DNA of 64,000 nucleotides from an uncultured Flavobacteriaceae bacterium (GTDB lineage: Bacteria; Bacteroidota; Bacteroidia; Flavobacteriales; Flavobacteriaceae): the NCBI GenBank assembly GCA_947494825.1, contig CANLWN010000001.1:1-64000 (forward strand), in the 5' to 3' direction. The notes beneath the pieces are model-generated. The model was not told the DNA's origin and did no database searches. It saw nothing but the letters and a program-made list of their open reading frames with translations. Both the position numbers and the translations under genes were made by a program. This document shows, in pieces, positions 45,773-54,450 of this stretch; position 1 is the stretch's first letter, and every line of letters begins with the position of its first letter.

Positions 45773-47365
45773 TTATCCTAGGATTTCCTTTAGGTCGGCA
45801 GCTCCATAAAATTCAATGGGCAGTTCATATCCGTTTACAAACAGGGTAGGGGTGTAGCTTATTTTTTCCTTCCGGCACCAGGCGCTCATGGCTCGTATTT
45901 TTGAGTCTTGCTGTGCCAACTCCCCATTTAGCGGATATTTATTTGCGAAAGCCTTATAGTCTTTTTTTGGAGCCATGTACCAACTATCCAAGGCCTCCTG
46001 CGTTTTATTTTCATCGCCTTGATCGGCTATTGCCAACAAATGCCTTACGGGCTTTGCCGTATGATCATCGCCGTTCGTTGTAGCGGTAAATAGAATTTGC
46101 AGGTTAATTTTGCCCTTCTTTACCAGTTCTTCCAGAATGGGATGTGTAGCTGCGCAAGGTCCGCAATAGGGATTACATACTTTGATGACGTTGTACTCCG
46201 CTGAATTATTTGTCACCAAAATTCCCAGTCCTTCCGTACTTGTTTCTATTTTTCTTGAAGCAGCAAGCAAATGCGATAGCACTTCTACGTTATTCTTGAT
46301 TTTTTTAAATCCCCTTTTATACTGCGTGGCCCCCCGGGCCTTGTCCAATACTGGCTTTATAAGCTTCCAGGCCAAAATGGGTAGCACCATTAGGACAACT
46401 AATGGAGGTAAGGTTTGCAGTGGAACAGGGTTTTCATAAAGACCACTAACATAGCCAACGATAATTTCCGCAATTAGGATGACCTGTACGCCCAGGCAAA
46501 ATTTGCACCATTGCTTGATTACAGCACCCTGATAGTAGGCAGATAGTAAGATTATGGGCAAGGTGGCAAAGCTGAGCAGGGTCAAAGCACTTAGGGAGGC
46601 ACCGGAAAATTGCTGCAACAGGACAAACAAAAACGTACCAAAAAAATAAGAAAACCCTAGTATGCTTAAACTTAGCCCTCCCTTTAAAAGCTTGGCGTGC
46701 TTAGAGTTTAGAACCGAATTGCAATTCACTTTTTTACCGCCGGAACAGAAGTTTTGCAATACGGGGTTGTATTGATCTACCTCAAACCATAATAAAGCGG
46801 TGCCCAAAGCAATCCCGCCAATTTTAAGCAAAAGATAAATCAGTATGAAAAGGGAAGCGCTAAATTCTGCCGCTTTTTCCGACGCGATAAAAGTGATTGT
46901 AGCCCATATGGCAAAAAATGCAAACAGTAGTACGGTTAAAAAATACACGAGTCTGCTCGATGCCTTTTTTTCCTCAATACGGGGTTCTCCGGCCTCTTCC
47001 GATTTATCCAAAAGCAAGCAGACCCCTGTCCATTTTTCCAGAAAACGCTCTTTGGATTCGCGTTTTGGGCTATTCGAATTGTCGAAATAGGAAATCGTGT
47101 TATCCGAACAATCCTGTACCACGTAAAAGGCCGAAGATTTTTTTAATTGAACCTGGGCAACAAGGGGCAGGGGCAGTTCCCTTAACTTCTCGTAAGTTAC
47201 CTTAACCGCCAAGGTATCAATATTATAGGTGTTTAGAACATCGGAAATGGCTAGCAAACTCGATTGATCCGCATGGGAAAGTATGGTATCCTCCAGATAG
47301 GACTTTGTATGCCTTACGTTTAGTAGGTTTAAAATTTTTCTTGTAACAAAAACCGTATGATCCAT
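45773..47365 (-). CDS. Fusion of degenerate C39-like, VKOR and thioredoxin domains
   Basis: 530 residues. Residues 1-120 resemble a C39 peptidase domain (ILNLLNVRHTKSYLED, SSLLAISDVLNTYNID, VAQVQLKKSSAFYVVQD), but the catalytic cysteine and histidine are absent. Residues about 138-335 are a membrane VKOR domain, with loop cysteines C207 and C215 and the redox pair C287-x-x-C290 (QWCKFC). Residues about 375-530 are a DsbA/thioredoxin-like domain with CNPYCGPC (C397, C401 and C404). VKOR passes electrons from new disulfides to quinone. With the peptide gene downstream, a likely job is to bind the leader and oxidise the core; that is inference. Confidence 0.85.
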   Translation of the reverse strand: MDHTVFVTRKILNLLNVRHTKSYLEDTILSHADQSSLLAISDVLNTYNIDTLAVKVTYEKLRELPLPLVAQVQLKKSSAFYVVQDCSDNTISYFDNSNSPKRESKERFLEKWTGVCLLLDKSEEAGEPRIEEKKASSRLVYFLTVLLFAFFAIWATITFIASEKAAEFSASLFILIYLLLKIGGIALGTALLWFEVDQYNPVLQNFCSGGKKVNCNSVLNSKHAKLLKGGLSLSILGFSYFFGTFLFVLLQQFSGASLSALTLLSFATLPIILLSAYYQGAVIKQWCKFCLGVQVILIAEIIVGYVSGLYENPVPLQTLPPLVVLMVLPILAWKLIKPVLDKARGATQYKRGFKKIKNNVEVLSHLLAASRKIETSTEGLGILVTNNSAEYNVIKVCNPYCGPCAATHPILEELVKKGKINLQILFTATTNGDDHTAKPVRHLLAIADQGDENKTQEALDSWYMAPKKDYKAFANKYPLNGELAQQDSKIRAMSAWCRKEKISYTPTLFVNGYELPIEFYGAADLKEILG

Positions 47366-47613
47366 TGTTGTTCACATAGATTATTATAAAATAAAGATTA
47401 CAAGGTTAGAAGGTAAGTTCCTACTAAAGATACTGAATTAAGGAAGCGCTCTTGAAAATAAGATGTTATTTAACATACCTGAACAACAACGAAGTGATTT
47501 TCTATCCAAATAAAAAAGGCGGGACAGGTATACAGGCGAACAAGGAAAAAGTGAATCATCGAAACACAAATGTAGGGCTACGCACCATTAGGGCAAACCA
47601 AGTTAAGCGACAC

Positions 47614-49044
47614 TTATTTCCCGATACAGAAATTGGCAAAAATATTTCCCAGTAGGTCATCCGTACTGATCTCGCCTGTGATTTCCCCGAAATGATGTAG
47701 CGCCTGACGAATATCGATGGCCAAAAGATCACCTGGAACGCCCTCGTCCAACCCAAACGAAACCTTTTCCACTTCCGCCAGCGCCTTTAAAAGAGCATCA
47801 TAGTGTCTGGTGTTGGTGACGATGGCCTCATTGTTCCTCAAAGCCCCTGTATTCACAAATTCCAGGAGTTTGTTTTTAAGACTTTCGACCCCTTTGCCCG
47901 TTTTGGCCGACAAAGGAAGAAAAAAGGAATCATCTATAGCTTTGAGCCCTGATTTTAAATCAGTTTGCTGTGCTTTATTGAGTAGGTCGATCTTATTAAC
48001 GACGATGAGCAGCGACTTTTGAGGATACTTGTTCTGAACCGCTTTGATCTCGGACAACTTTTCGGAAAAAGCGCCATCTATGCCTGGGATTGCCATGTCG
48101 CTGATGAGCGAAGTGGCATCCATCAAGTAAATGACCACTTGGGCCTGGGCTATTTTTTCATAGGTTTTTTGGATGCCTATACTTTCCACAACGTCCTGGG
48201 TATCCCTTATCCCTGCGGTATCGATAAATCTGAAGCCGATACCCCCTATGGTGATTTCGTCCTCAACGGTATCCCTGGTCGTCCCTGCAATCTCGGATAC
48301 AATGGCCCTTTCCTCATTGAGCAAGGCGTTGAGCAGGGTAGACTTCCCGACATTGGGTTCGCCCACGATGGCTATGGGAATCCCATTTTTGATGACGTTG
48401 CCCACGGCAAAGGAATCTATAAGTCGCTTAAGCACCTCCTGGATACGTACGAGAAGGACCTTAAACTCGCCCCGGTCGGCGAATTCCACATCCTCTTCGG
48501 AAAAATCGAGCTCCAGCTCAATAAGCGAGGCAAAATTGACCAATTCATCGCGCAATCTTTTGATTTCGTTGCTGAACCCCCCGCGCATTTGCTGCATGGC
48601 TATTTGGTGGGCGGCTTCATTATCACTGGCAATAAGATCGGCGACCGCTTCGGCCTGACTCAGATCTAACTTTCCGTTCAAAAAGGCCCTAAGCGTAAAC
48701 TCTCCCGCATTTGCGGTTCTACATCCCAGACGGAGAAAAAGCTGAATGATCTCTTGTTGAATATAGGGGGATCCATGACAGGAAATTTCCACAACATCCT
48801 CACCCGTATAGGAATGGGGGCCTTTAAATACGGATACCAATACCTGGTCCAAGATACGTTCCCCATCCAAAATATGGCCCAAATGGATCGTATGACTTCG
48901 TTGCTGGCCCAAATTCTTTCCGTGAATCGATTTGAACTTTGGGGAAACGAGCCGGATCGCCTCCTTGCCCGAAACGCGTATTACCCCTATGGCTCCCGTG
49001 CCTGACGGCGTTGCCAAAGCGATTATGGTATCCTCGTGTGTCAT
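47614..49044 (-). CDS. mnmE: tRNA uridine-5-carboxymethylaminomethyl modification GTPase MnmE
   Basis: 476 residues. The N-terminal folate-binding domain opens with DTIIALATPSGTGAIGVIRVSG. The inserted G domain has GEPNVGKSTLLNALL, TTRDTVEDEI, DTAGIRDT and VNKIDLL, and the C-terminus ends in the catalytic C-I-G-K. With MnmG it modifies wobble uridine of certain tRNAs. The leftward start at 49044 is preceded by a -7 promoter box. The gene shows no sign of disturbance and marks the return to core genome. Confidence 0.97.
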   Translation of the reverse strand: MTHEDTIIALATPSGTGAIGVIRVSGKEAIRLVSPKFKSIHGKNLGQQRSHTIHLGHILDGERILDQVLVSVFKGPHSYTGEDVVEISCHGSPYIQQEIIQLFLRLGCRTANAGEFTLRAFLNGKLDLSQAEAVADLIASDNEAAHQIAMQQMRGGFSNEIKRLRDELVNFASLIELELDFSEEDVEFADRGEFKVLLVRIQEVLKRLIDSFAVGNVIKNGIPIAIVGEPNVGKSTLLNALLNEERAIVSEIAGTTRDTVEDEITIGGIGFRFIDTAGIRDTQDVVESIGIQKTYEKIAQAQVVIYLMDATSLISDMAIPGIDGAFSEKLSEIKAVQNKYPQKSLLIVVNKIDLLNKAQQTDLKSGLKAIDDSFFLPLSAKTGKGVESLKNKLLEFVNTGALRNNEAIVTNTRHYDALLKALAEVEKVSFGLDEGVPGDLLAIDIRQALHHFGEITGEISTDDLLGNIFANFCIGK

Positions 49045-49049
49045 GGGGG

Positions 49050-49057
49050 CAAAAATA
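49050..49057 (-). promoter_or_regulatory. Bacteroidota -7 promoter box for mnmE
   Basis: Exact TAnnTTTG (TATTTTTG read leftward), 6 to 13 bases upstream of the mnmE ATG. It would give a nearly leaderless message. No TTG at -33 was seen, so this is tentative. Confidence 0.3.
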
Positions 49058-49132
49058 CAAATTCCTTTTGGGCTGTAACGTTTTAACAGGATTTGCTACT
49101 GATATAATAGGAACCTCATAAACAATCAAAAA

Positions 49133-49489
49133 ATGGAAGTCATCAATCAAACCCAAACAAACAGACCCTTGCTGGTCGTTACCCATTTAAGTCAACTCTT
49201 GCACTATATCACTGGATTCGGCGGATTTATAATACCCCTGATTCTCTGGTTGTCCACCAGAAACTCGGTAGCGGATATGGATGAACACGGAAAGGCTATC
49301 ATTAATTTTCAATTGAGCCTACTGCTGTATATCATACTTAGCATACCGGCCATTCTGTTATTAGGTCTTGGTATTCTAACTTTGATCGGTGCAGGGCTCC
49401 TCGGTTTTGCGCTGCCCATTGTCAATGCCGTAAAGGCCAGTAATGGGGAACCTCCCAGCTATTTCCTGACCCTGCGCTTTATTTCTTAA
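49133..49489 (+). CDS. DUF4870 domain-containing membrane protein
   Basis: 118 residues with two or three membrane helices (ITGFGGFIIPLILWLS and LLLYIILSIPAILLLGLGILTLIGAGLLGFALPIV). The pattern DEHGKAIINFQLSLLLY between helices is the DUF4870 signature. Function unknown. It is transcribed away from mnmE and converges on dnaN. Confidence 0.9.
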   Translation: MEVINQTQTNRPLLVVTHLSQLLHYITGFGGFIIPLILWLSTRNSVADMDEHGKAIINFQLSLLLYIILSIPAILLLGLGILTLIGAGLLGFALPIVNAVKASNGEPPSYFLTLRFIS

Positions 49490-49525
49490 GGCTGAGGAGA
49501 ATTTTCGGATATATGGGAAACGGAT

Positions 49526-50644
49526 CTAATTGTTGAGCATTACGGGCATCACCAACATGGTGACGTTTTCCCCTTCGTCCAGTCCATCGGTGGGAGTAAG
49601 GATACCGGCGCGATTGGGTAAGCTCATTTCCAAGGATACCTCATCGGAATTCAGGTTGCCGAGCATTTCCACCAAAAAGCGGGAATTGAACCCTATTTGC
49701 ATATCATCGCCCTGGTAGGAACAGGTTAAGCGTTCTTCCGCCTTGTTGCTGTAATCAATATCCTCGGCGGAAATATTCAATTCGGCCCCGGCTATTTTTA
49801 AACGGATCTGATGGGTGGTCTTATTCGAAAATATAGACACCCGCCTTACCGAACTCAGGAGTTGGTTTCTTGAAATGGTCAGTTTGTTGGGGTTTTCCTT
49901 GGGGATCACCGCTTCGTAATTGGGGTATTTCCCATCAATGAGCCTACAGATCAGTTCCGTGTCCTCAAAAACAAACTTGGCGTTACTCTCGTTGTATTCT
50001 ATAGTGACATCCGTTTCACTTCCGGCCAAAATGCCCTTTAATAAATTCAAGGGTTTTTTGGGCATAATAAACTCTGCCACTTCCGAGGCCTTTACATCTG
50101 CCCTTTGGTATTTTACCAGTTTATGGGCATCCGTGGCCACAAAGGTCAGGTTCTCGGGTGAAAACTGAAAGAAAACCCCGCTCATTACCGGCCGCAGATC
50201 ATCGTTACCGGCTGCAAATATGGTCTTGTTTATGGCAGATGCCAAGATATCGCCCATGAGTGTGGTTGAGCTGGGATCGGACAGTTCCACGGCCTTGGGA
50301 AACTCTGCTCCATCGGCATAGGCCAGCGCATACTTCCCGTGATTGGAGCTTATCTCCACGGTATTGTTATCGGCAACCACAAAGGTGAGGGGTTGCTCAG
50401 GAAAGGTCTTTAGGGTATCCAGCAACAGTCTGGCCGGCACTGCAATCGTACCTTCATTATCCGAATCTACTTCAAGGACCGTGCTCATGGTGGTCTCCAG
50501 ATCAGAAGCGGAAACCGTAAGCTTCGCCTTCTTGAGATCAAAAAGAAAATTATCAAGAATAGGCAAGGTATTGCTGTTATTAATGACCCCGCCCAAAACT
50601 TGAAGCTGTTTAAGTAAATAGTTGCTAGAAACTATAAATTTCAT
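49526..50644 (-). CDS. dnaN: DNA polymerase III subunit beta (sliding clamp)
   Basis: 372 residues, the normal clamp length. It starts MKFIVSSNYLLKQLQVLGGVI, contains GVFFQFSPENLTFVATDAHKLVKY, and ends AGILTPTDGLDEGENVTMLVMPVMLNN, the expected C-terminal clamp strand. The three repeated domains are each about 120 residues. A -7 box lies 104 bases upstream. The clamp ring holds DNA polymerase on DNA. Confidence 0.97.
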   Translation of the reverse strand: MKFIVSSNYLLKQLQVLGGVINNSNTLPILDNFLFDLKKAKLTVSASDLETTMSTVLEVDSDNEGTIAVPARLLLDTLKTFPEQPLTFVVADNNTVEISSNHGKYALAYADGAEFPKAVELSDPSSTTLMGDILASAINKTIFAAGNDDLRPVMSGVFFQFSPENLTFVATDAHKLVKYQRADVKASEVAEFIMPKKPLNLLKGILAGSETDVTIEYNESNAKFVFEDTELICRLIDGKYPNYEAVIPKENPNKLTISRNQLLSSVRRVSIFSNKTTHQIRLKIAGAELNISAEDIDYSNKAEERLTCSYQGDDMQIGFNSRFLVEMLGNLNSDEVSLEMSLPNRAGILTPTDGLDEGENVTMLVMPVMLNN

Positions 50645-50747
50645 TGGTTGTGTAATTTTTATTCATATGTTCCCCGGTTGATCTAAAGGAAATCCAATCC
50701 ATGTCCGTGGCCTAAAATGCTTTAAAATAGGGACAAGCTCATGAAAA

Positions 50748-50755
50748 CAAAGATA
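50748..50755 (-). promoter_or_regulatory. Bacteroidota -7 promoter box for dnaN
   Basis: Exact TAnnTTTG (TATCTTTG read leftward). A TTG lies 24 bases further upstream, slightly more than the usual 19-21. It fits a dnaN promoter with a leader of about 100 bases. Confidence 0.5.
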
Positions 50756-50794
50756 TTTTAAAAGTCCTTTTTAAGGAAACAAACTTATTAACAC

Positions 50795-52459
50795 TCAGCT
50801 ACTGTATTTTCGTCTCCTGAAATAATTAAAAAGGAAGCCGAAAACCAAGGTCAATGCCACGGGAAGGCCAATATTTATTAATTGCCACTTGGTTTTTTGC
50901 GCTGCTATTTTTTTCTCGTCCAACAAGGGGATGGCCACTTTTTTGGTCCTGATGTTTATAAGTCCGGTATCGTCCAGAAGATAATTCATACTGTTCACCA
51001 GAAATTCCTTGTTTCCATAGAAATTATTGGTCCATTTGTCATACCCAAGTTCCAATGGCCTGCCATTTCTGATTTGGTTTTTTATAACATCCCCGTCGGC
51101 TACGACCAACATTTTGTTCGCGGGACCTTTCTCCTGGGCACCTTTCAATTTTAAGGGCTTCACCCGGTTCGCAAATGCCGAATTAAAGGCGCCTTCGATC
51201 AATACCGCCAAGGGCTTATTACCGTCGGTATAACTCTCTTTTTGCGGTGGGATGCCAATAGTGTTCAAACTTATTTGTTTTGGGGCCGATTCTGTTTTGG
51301 ATAAGGGTGAACTCCAATACAGCACCGTCTTTTTGTTGGCATTTTTTAGGGTATCCAGGCTGTTGGCAAATTGTAGCCGAAGTGCCTCCAAATTGTTATT
51401 GATGGGGTGGTCGTTCCTAGAAAACACCATGGGATGGTAGTACCAGGGCACAGGATTGTATTGGGAACTGTTGCCTTCACCCGAGGCCAGCACAATTTGC
51501 GTAAAATATAGGTCATTGACCAAAACGGGATTGATACGGACACCGTACTTAAAAAAGAAGTCGTTGAGGTTTAGATCTCTGGGAACGGCAACACCTGTAC
51601 CGGTTTCGTTAAAAAGGCTGTCGAGTTCAATAGCGACCTGATCGATCAACCAAATGGATTTTCCGCCGCTGACGATGTATTGGTCCAACACATACTTTTC
51701 TTCATCGGTAAACGCTTCCGTAGGTTTGGCTATCACCGCCAGATCATAGTTTTTCAATTGATCCAAAACGCCTTGGGGATTTGTGGCCACCGAATCCAGG
51801 GTGATGGCCCCAATATTGTAATAATCACGTAGGCTAGTAAGATAATCGGCCAAATGGATATCATCCAATTCCCCGTTTCCCTTAATGATTGCAATTTGCT
51901 TCTTTTCCCTAATTTTAAGTTTGGTAAAGGCATCTGCAAAGGCGTATTCCAAATGTTGTACGGAATTGTTTACCCGTTCTTCGGCGGTGGCGCCCAGTTT
52001 ATTTTTAAGCAGGGACACACGTACCGTTCGATCGTTGTGGTTTACCATGGCCCAGGGGAACAGGATTTCCTGGGACACCTTTCCGTTGTCCTCCACGGTA
52101 ATGCTGGCCGGTTTAAGGCCAATGGCCTGTAGTTCAGCAACCGTGGCCTCCGTTTGTCCTTCATCTTCCAGTGGATCGATAAAGCTGAACTTTATGTTGT
52201 TGTTTTCAGCACCGAATTCCTCCAATAATTGCTTGGTCTCTTGCTTGAGTCTTTCAAATTCAGGGGGTAGTGAGCCGTTCAACAGAACATCTACAATGAC
52301 CGGTGTACCAAAATCCTCAACCGATGCAAGGGCCGCTTCCGACAAGGTGTATCTTTTATCTTCCGTCAGGTCTAAACGGGTATAAAAAAAAGTGCCCAGG
52401 AGATTGATTAGGACCAAAACCACCAAAGCCTTCACAAAAGATAACACGGTCTTGGGCAT
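50795..52459 (-). CDS. gldG: Gliding motility ABC transporter component GldG
   Basis: 554 residues. One membrane segment near the N-terminus (FVKALVVLVLINLLGTFFYTRLDLTEDKRYTLSEA) and one near the end (LINIGLPVALTLVFGFLFNYFRRRKY) flank a large extracytoplasmic domain, the GldG architecture. Its stop lies just upstream of dnaN's promoter region. It shares one base with gldF, whose stop meets its start. GldF and GldG form an ABC transporter membrane part with the ATPase GldA, which is not in this window. Confidence 0.95.
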   Translation of the reverse strand: MPKTVLSFVKALVVLVLINLLGTFFYTRLDLTEDKRYTLSEAALASVEDFGTPVIVDVLLNGSLPPEFERLKQETKQLLEEFGAENNNIKFSFIDPLEDEGQTEATVAELQAIGLKPASITVEDNGKVSQEILFPWAMVNHNDRTVRVSLLKNKLGATAEERVNNSVQHLEYAFADAFTKLKIREKKQIAIIKGNGELDDIHLADYLTSLRDYYNIGAITLDSVATNPQGVLDQLKNYDLAVIAKPTEAFTDEEKYVLDQYIVSGGKSIWLIDQVAIELDSLFNETGTGVAVPRDLNLNDFFFKYGVRINPVLVNDLYFTQIVLASGEGNSSQYNPVPWYYHPMVFSRNDHPINNNLEALRLQFANSLDTLKNANKKTVLYWSSPLSKTESAPKQISLNTIGIPPQKESYTDGNKPLAVLIEGAFNSAFANRVKPLKLKGAQEKGPANKMLVVADGDVIKNQIRNGRPLELGYDKWTNNFYGNKEFLVNSMNYLLDDTGLINIRTKKVAIPLLDEKKIAAQKTKWQLINIGLPVALTLVFGFLFNYFRRRKYSS

Positions 52460-53190
52460 TAGCTATGCTGTTTTTTAAGTTGTTCAACGGTAAGAAAAAG
52501 AAAGAACAGGCCCAGTCCCACGAAATAGATGAGGTCACGGGTGTCCAGTACCCCTCGGGATATATTCGTGAAATGCGCCTTCATTCCCAATTGTTGGATA
52601 AAAAGAAAGCTATTTCCGTCGGAAAAAAGCGTGGCCAGAGCTTCAAAACCGTAGTAGAGCAAAAAGCAGAGGACCATACCCGTGATGAACGCAACGATCT
52701 GATTTTCGGACAGGGTGGAAGCAAATAACCCAACAGCGGTATAACTACAGATAAGGAAAAGGAGGCCAAAATAGGAACCTATGACCACTCCGGTATCCAA
52801 ATTGCCCACGGAAGTTCCCAACTGCGCTATACAGTATACATATAGCAAGGTGGGGACAATGGCAATACCGGCCAAAACCATGGTTCCTGCAAACTTCCCA
52901 AGTACGGTTTGCCAAATGGAAATGGGTTTGATAAATAGTAATTCCAACGTTCCCAGCTTTTTTTCTTCAGAAAAACTCTTCATGGTGATGGCCGGGATTA
53001 AGAAGAGAAAGACCCAAGGGACCAATAGAAAAAAGTTCCCAAGGTCGGCGAAACCGTAGTCAAAGATGTTGTACTGTCCTTTAAAGACCCAAAGGAAAAG
53101 TCCGTTGAGCACCAAAAACAGTCCTATGACCAAGTACCCAATGGGTGAGGCAAAGAACGCTTGTATTTCCCGCTTAAATATGGCCAACAT
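52459..53190 (-). CDS. gldF: Gliding motility ABC transporter permease GldF
   Basis: 243 residues with six membrane helices. AIFKREIQAFFASPIGYLVIGLFLVLNGLFLW opens it, followed by PAITMKSFSEEKKLGTLELLFIKPIS, a hallmark of ABC-2-type permeases, and VLGKFAGTMVLAGIAIVPTLLY. It overlaps gldG by one base and follows the ABM gene by 6 bases. The gldF-gldG order is the standard one in flavobacteria. Confidence 0.95.
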   Translation of the reverse strand: MLAIFKREIQAFFASPIGYLVIGLFLVLNGLFLWVFKGQYNIFDYGFADLGNFFLLVPWVFLFLIPAITMKSFSEEKKLGTLELLFIKPISIWQTVLGKFAGTMVLAGIAIVPTLLYVYCIAQLGTSVGNLDTGVVIGSYFGLLFLICSYTAVGLFASTLSENQIVAFITGMVLCFLLYYGFEALATLFSDGNSFLFIQQLGMKAHFTNISRGVLDTRDLIYFVGLGLFFLFLTVEQLKKQHS

Positions 53191-53196
53191 CTTCCT

Positions 53197-53493
53197 TTAG
53201 TTTAAGCTTTCCCTCTTGATAACGCTCCAGGCTTCCGGTTTTTCGGCGAACAAAGGTTTGGTTCTGCTCCAGACCTGTTTAAAAAAATCGGAATTTCTAT
53301 AGGCTTCCAAGTCCTTTTCCGAATCCCAATAGCTATAGGTAAAGAATACATTGGGATCGTTCATGTCCTGATACAGTTCCAAGAAAGAACATCCAGAAAA
53401 ATTCCGGATGGTGTTTTTGGTTTCCTTAAAAATCTGCTCAAAACTAACGATATTTTCTTTTTTAAAGGTCAATTTTACGATACGTACCAACAT
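53197..53493 (-). CDS. Antibiotic biosynthesis monooxygenase-like protein (ABM)
   Basis: 98 residues with a dimeric alpha/beta-barrel-type sequence: MLVRIVKLTFKKENIVSFEQIFKET, FSGCSFLELYQDMNDPNVFFTYSYWDSEKDLEAYRNSDFF. That pattern is typical of ABM family members, many of which have no known substrate. It starts directly after the SAM hydrolase stop and is followed by gldF, so it is part of that operon. Confidence 0.88.
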   Translation of the reverse strand: MLVRIVKLTFKKENIVSFEQIFKETKNTIRNFSGCSFLELYQDMNDPNVFFTYSYWDSEKDLEAYRNSDFFKQVWSRTKPLFAEKPEAWSVIKRESLN

Positions 53494-54324
53494 TTAGATA
53501 AAATTTATGATAATGGTATCCCTGTAATCGAGTCCCAATAGGGTAGAGGCCCCGCCCACTGTATTGAGGTCGCTTTTATAAATGGCCAATTCTATGTAAT
53601 CCGATGAATTAAAGAGGGCCAGAAGGTCACCAGGTCCTTTGCGCTGCGTCTTTGGAAGATCAAAGTTCAGAATATCACTATAGGTATGGTGAATTTCGGT
53701 AATCCTTTTGTTACGGGCGTTCAGTTCAAATTTTCTACCATTTCTGTAAGCGTCAAAAAGGCTTTTTTGGATATTGGTTACCACATTGCCGTAATTGTCA
53801 ATATAAATGACACTTCCAATGATGGTCTTTCCATTGTCCGTTATCCTGGGTGAAAATTCCTTTAATTCCTTCAACTGGTCAAAGGGTTTGCCCACCACCT
53901 CCAAGGTACCGCCCCGGGCAATGTGACAGGCTACCTGTACAAAAACGTCCAGCACCGGAAAGGAACCTTGCATGGGATTCGGAATATTGATCTCAACAAT
54001 TTTTTCCGGTTTTATCTCCGACGTGATCAAACAGATCACCCCATTGTTTGCACTTAGAAAATAGTGCCCGTCAACAAAAACGGCAATATGTTGGTTCTCT
54101 GGACTGGGCTCCGAGTCAACGCCCACAATATGTATGGTACCCTCTGGAAAGGCTTTATAGGAATTTTTTAGGAGGTAAGCACATTCCTGAATGTTGAACG
54201 GGCTTATGTTATGTGAAATATCAACAATTTTTGCATCGGGCAACTCCCTGTAGATGGTCCCTTTTATAGCGCCTACAAAATGATCCTTATGTCCAAAATC
54301 AGTAGTTAGGGTAATGATTGCCAT
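53494..54324 (-). CDS. SAM hydrolase/SAM-dependent halogenase family protein (DUF62)
   Basis: 276 residues. The opening AIITLTTDFGHKDHFVGAIKG and later HIVGVDSEPSPENQHIAVFVDGHYFLSANNGV match the S-adenosyl-L-methionine hydroxide adenosyltransferase group; IYIDNYGNVVTNI is the conserved C-terminal site. Enzymes studied in this family split SAM to adenosine and methionine, using water rather than halide. It is the first gene of the operon that continues with ABM, gldF and gldG, and is divergent from phoH. Confidence 0.93.
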   Translation of the reverse strand: MAIITLTTDFGHKDHFVGAIKGTIYRELPDAKIVDISHNISPFNIQECAYLLKNSYKAFPEGTIHIVGVDSEPSPENQHIAVFVDGHYFLSANNGVICLITSEIKPEKIVEINIPNPMQGSFPVLDVFVQVACHIARGGTLEVVGKPFDQLKELKEFSPRITDNGKTIIGSVIYIDNYGNVVTNIQKSLFDAYRNGRKFELNARNKRITEIHHTYSDILNFDLPKTQRKGPGDLLALFNSSDYIELAIYKSDLNTVGGASTLLGLDYRDTIIINFI

Positions 54325-54382
54325 GCAGGACTGTTGATATGTTTTTATTTAGGCAAACTGATTTTTACTTAAGTTTGTTGGA

Positions 54383-54390
54383 CAAAATTA
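54383..54390 (-). promoter_or_regulatory. Bacteroidota -7 promoter box for SAM hydrolase operon
   Basis: Exact TAnnTTTG (TAATTTTG read leftward), 59 bases upstream of the SAM hydrolase ATG at 54324. It sits in the 126-base divergent spacer that also serves phoH. Confidence 0.45.
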
Positions 54391-54450
54391 CATAAAAAAA
54401 TAGCGTACGGAAATTTATATGAAAGGAACGACTTTTAAAACCCACATTCT

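Noticed and set aside
47452-47655. 67-codon rightward frame in the gap between mnmE and the oxidase gene
   Set aside because: Overlaps the 3' end of mnmE, with no signal peptide, leader or known motif; unlikely to be a second peptide precursor.
48019-48669. 216-codon rightward open frame inside mnmE
   Set aside because: It is an antisense shadow of mnmE, whose GTPase motifs are all intact on the other strand.
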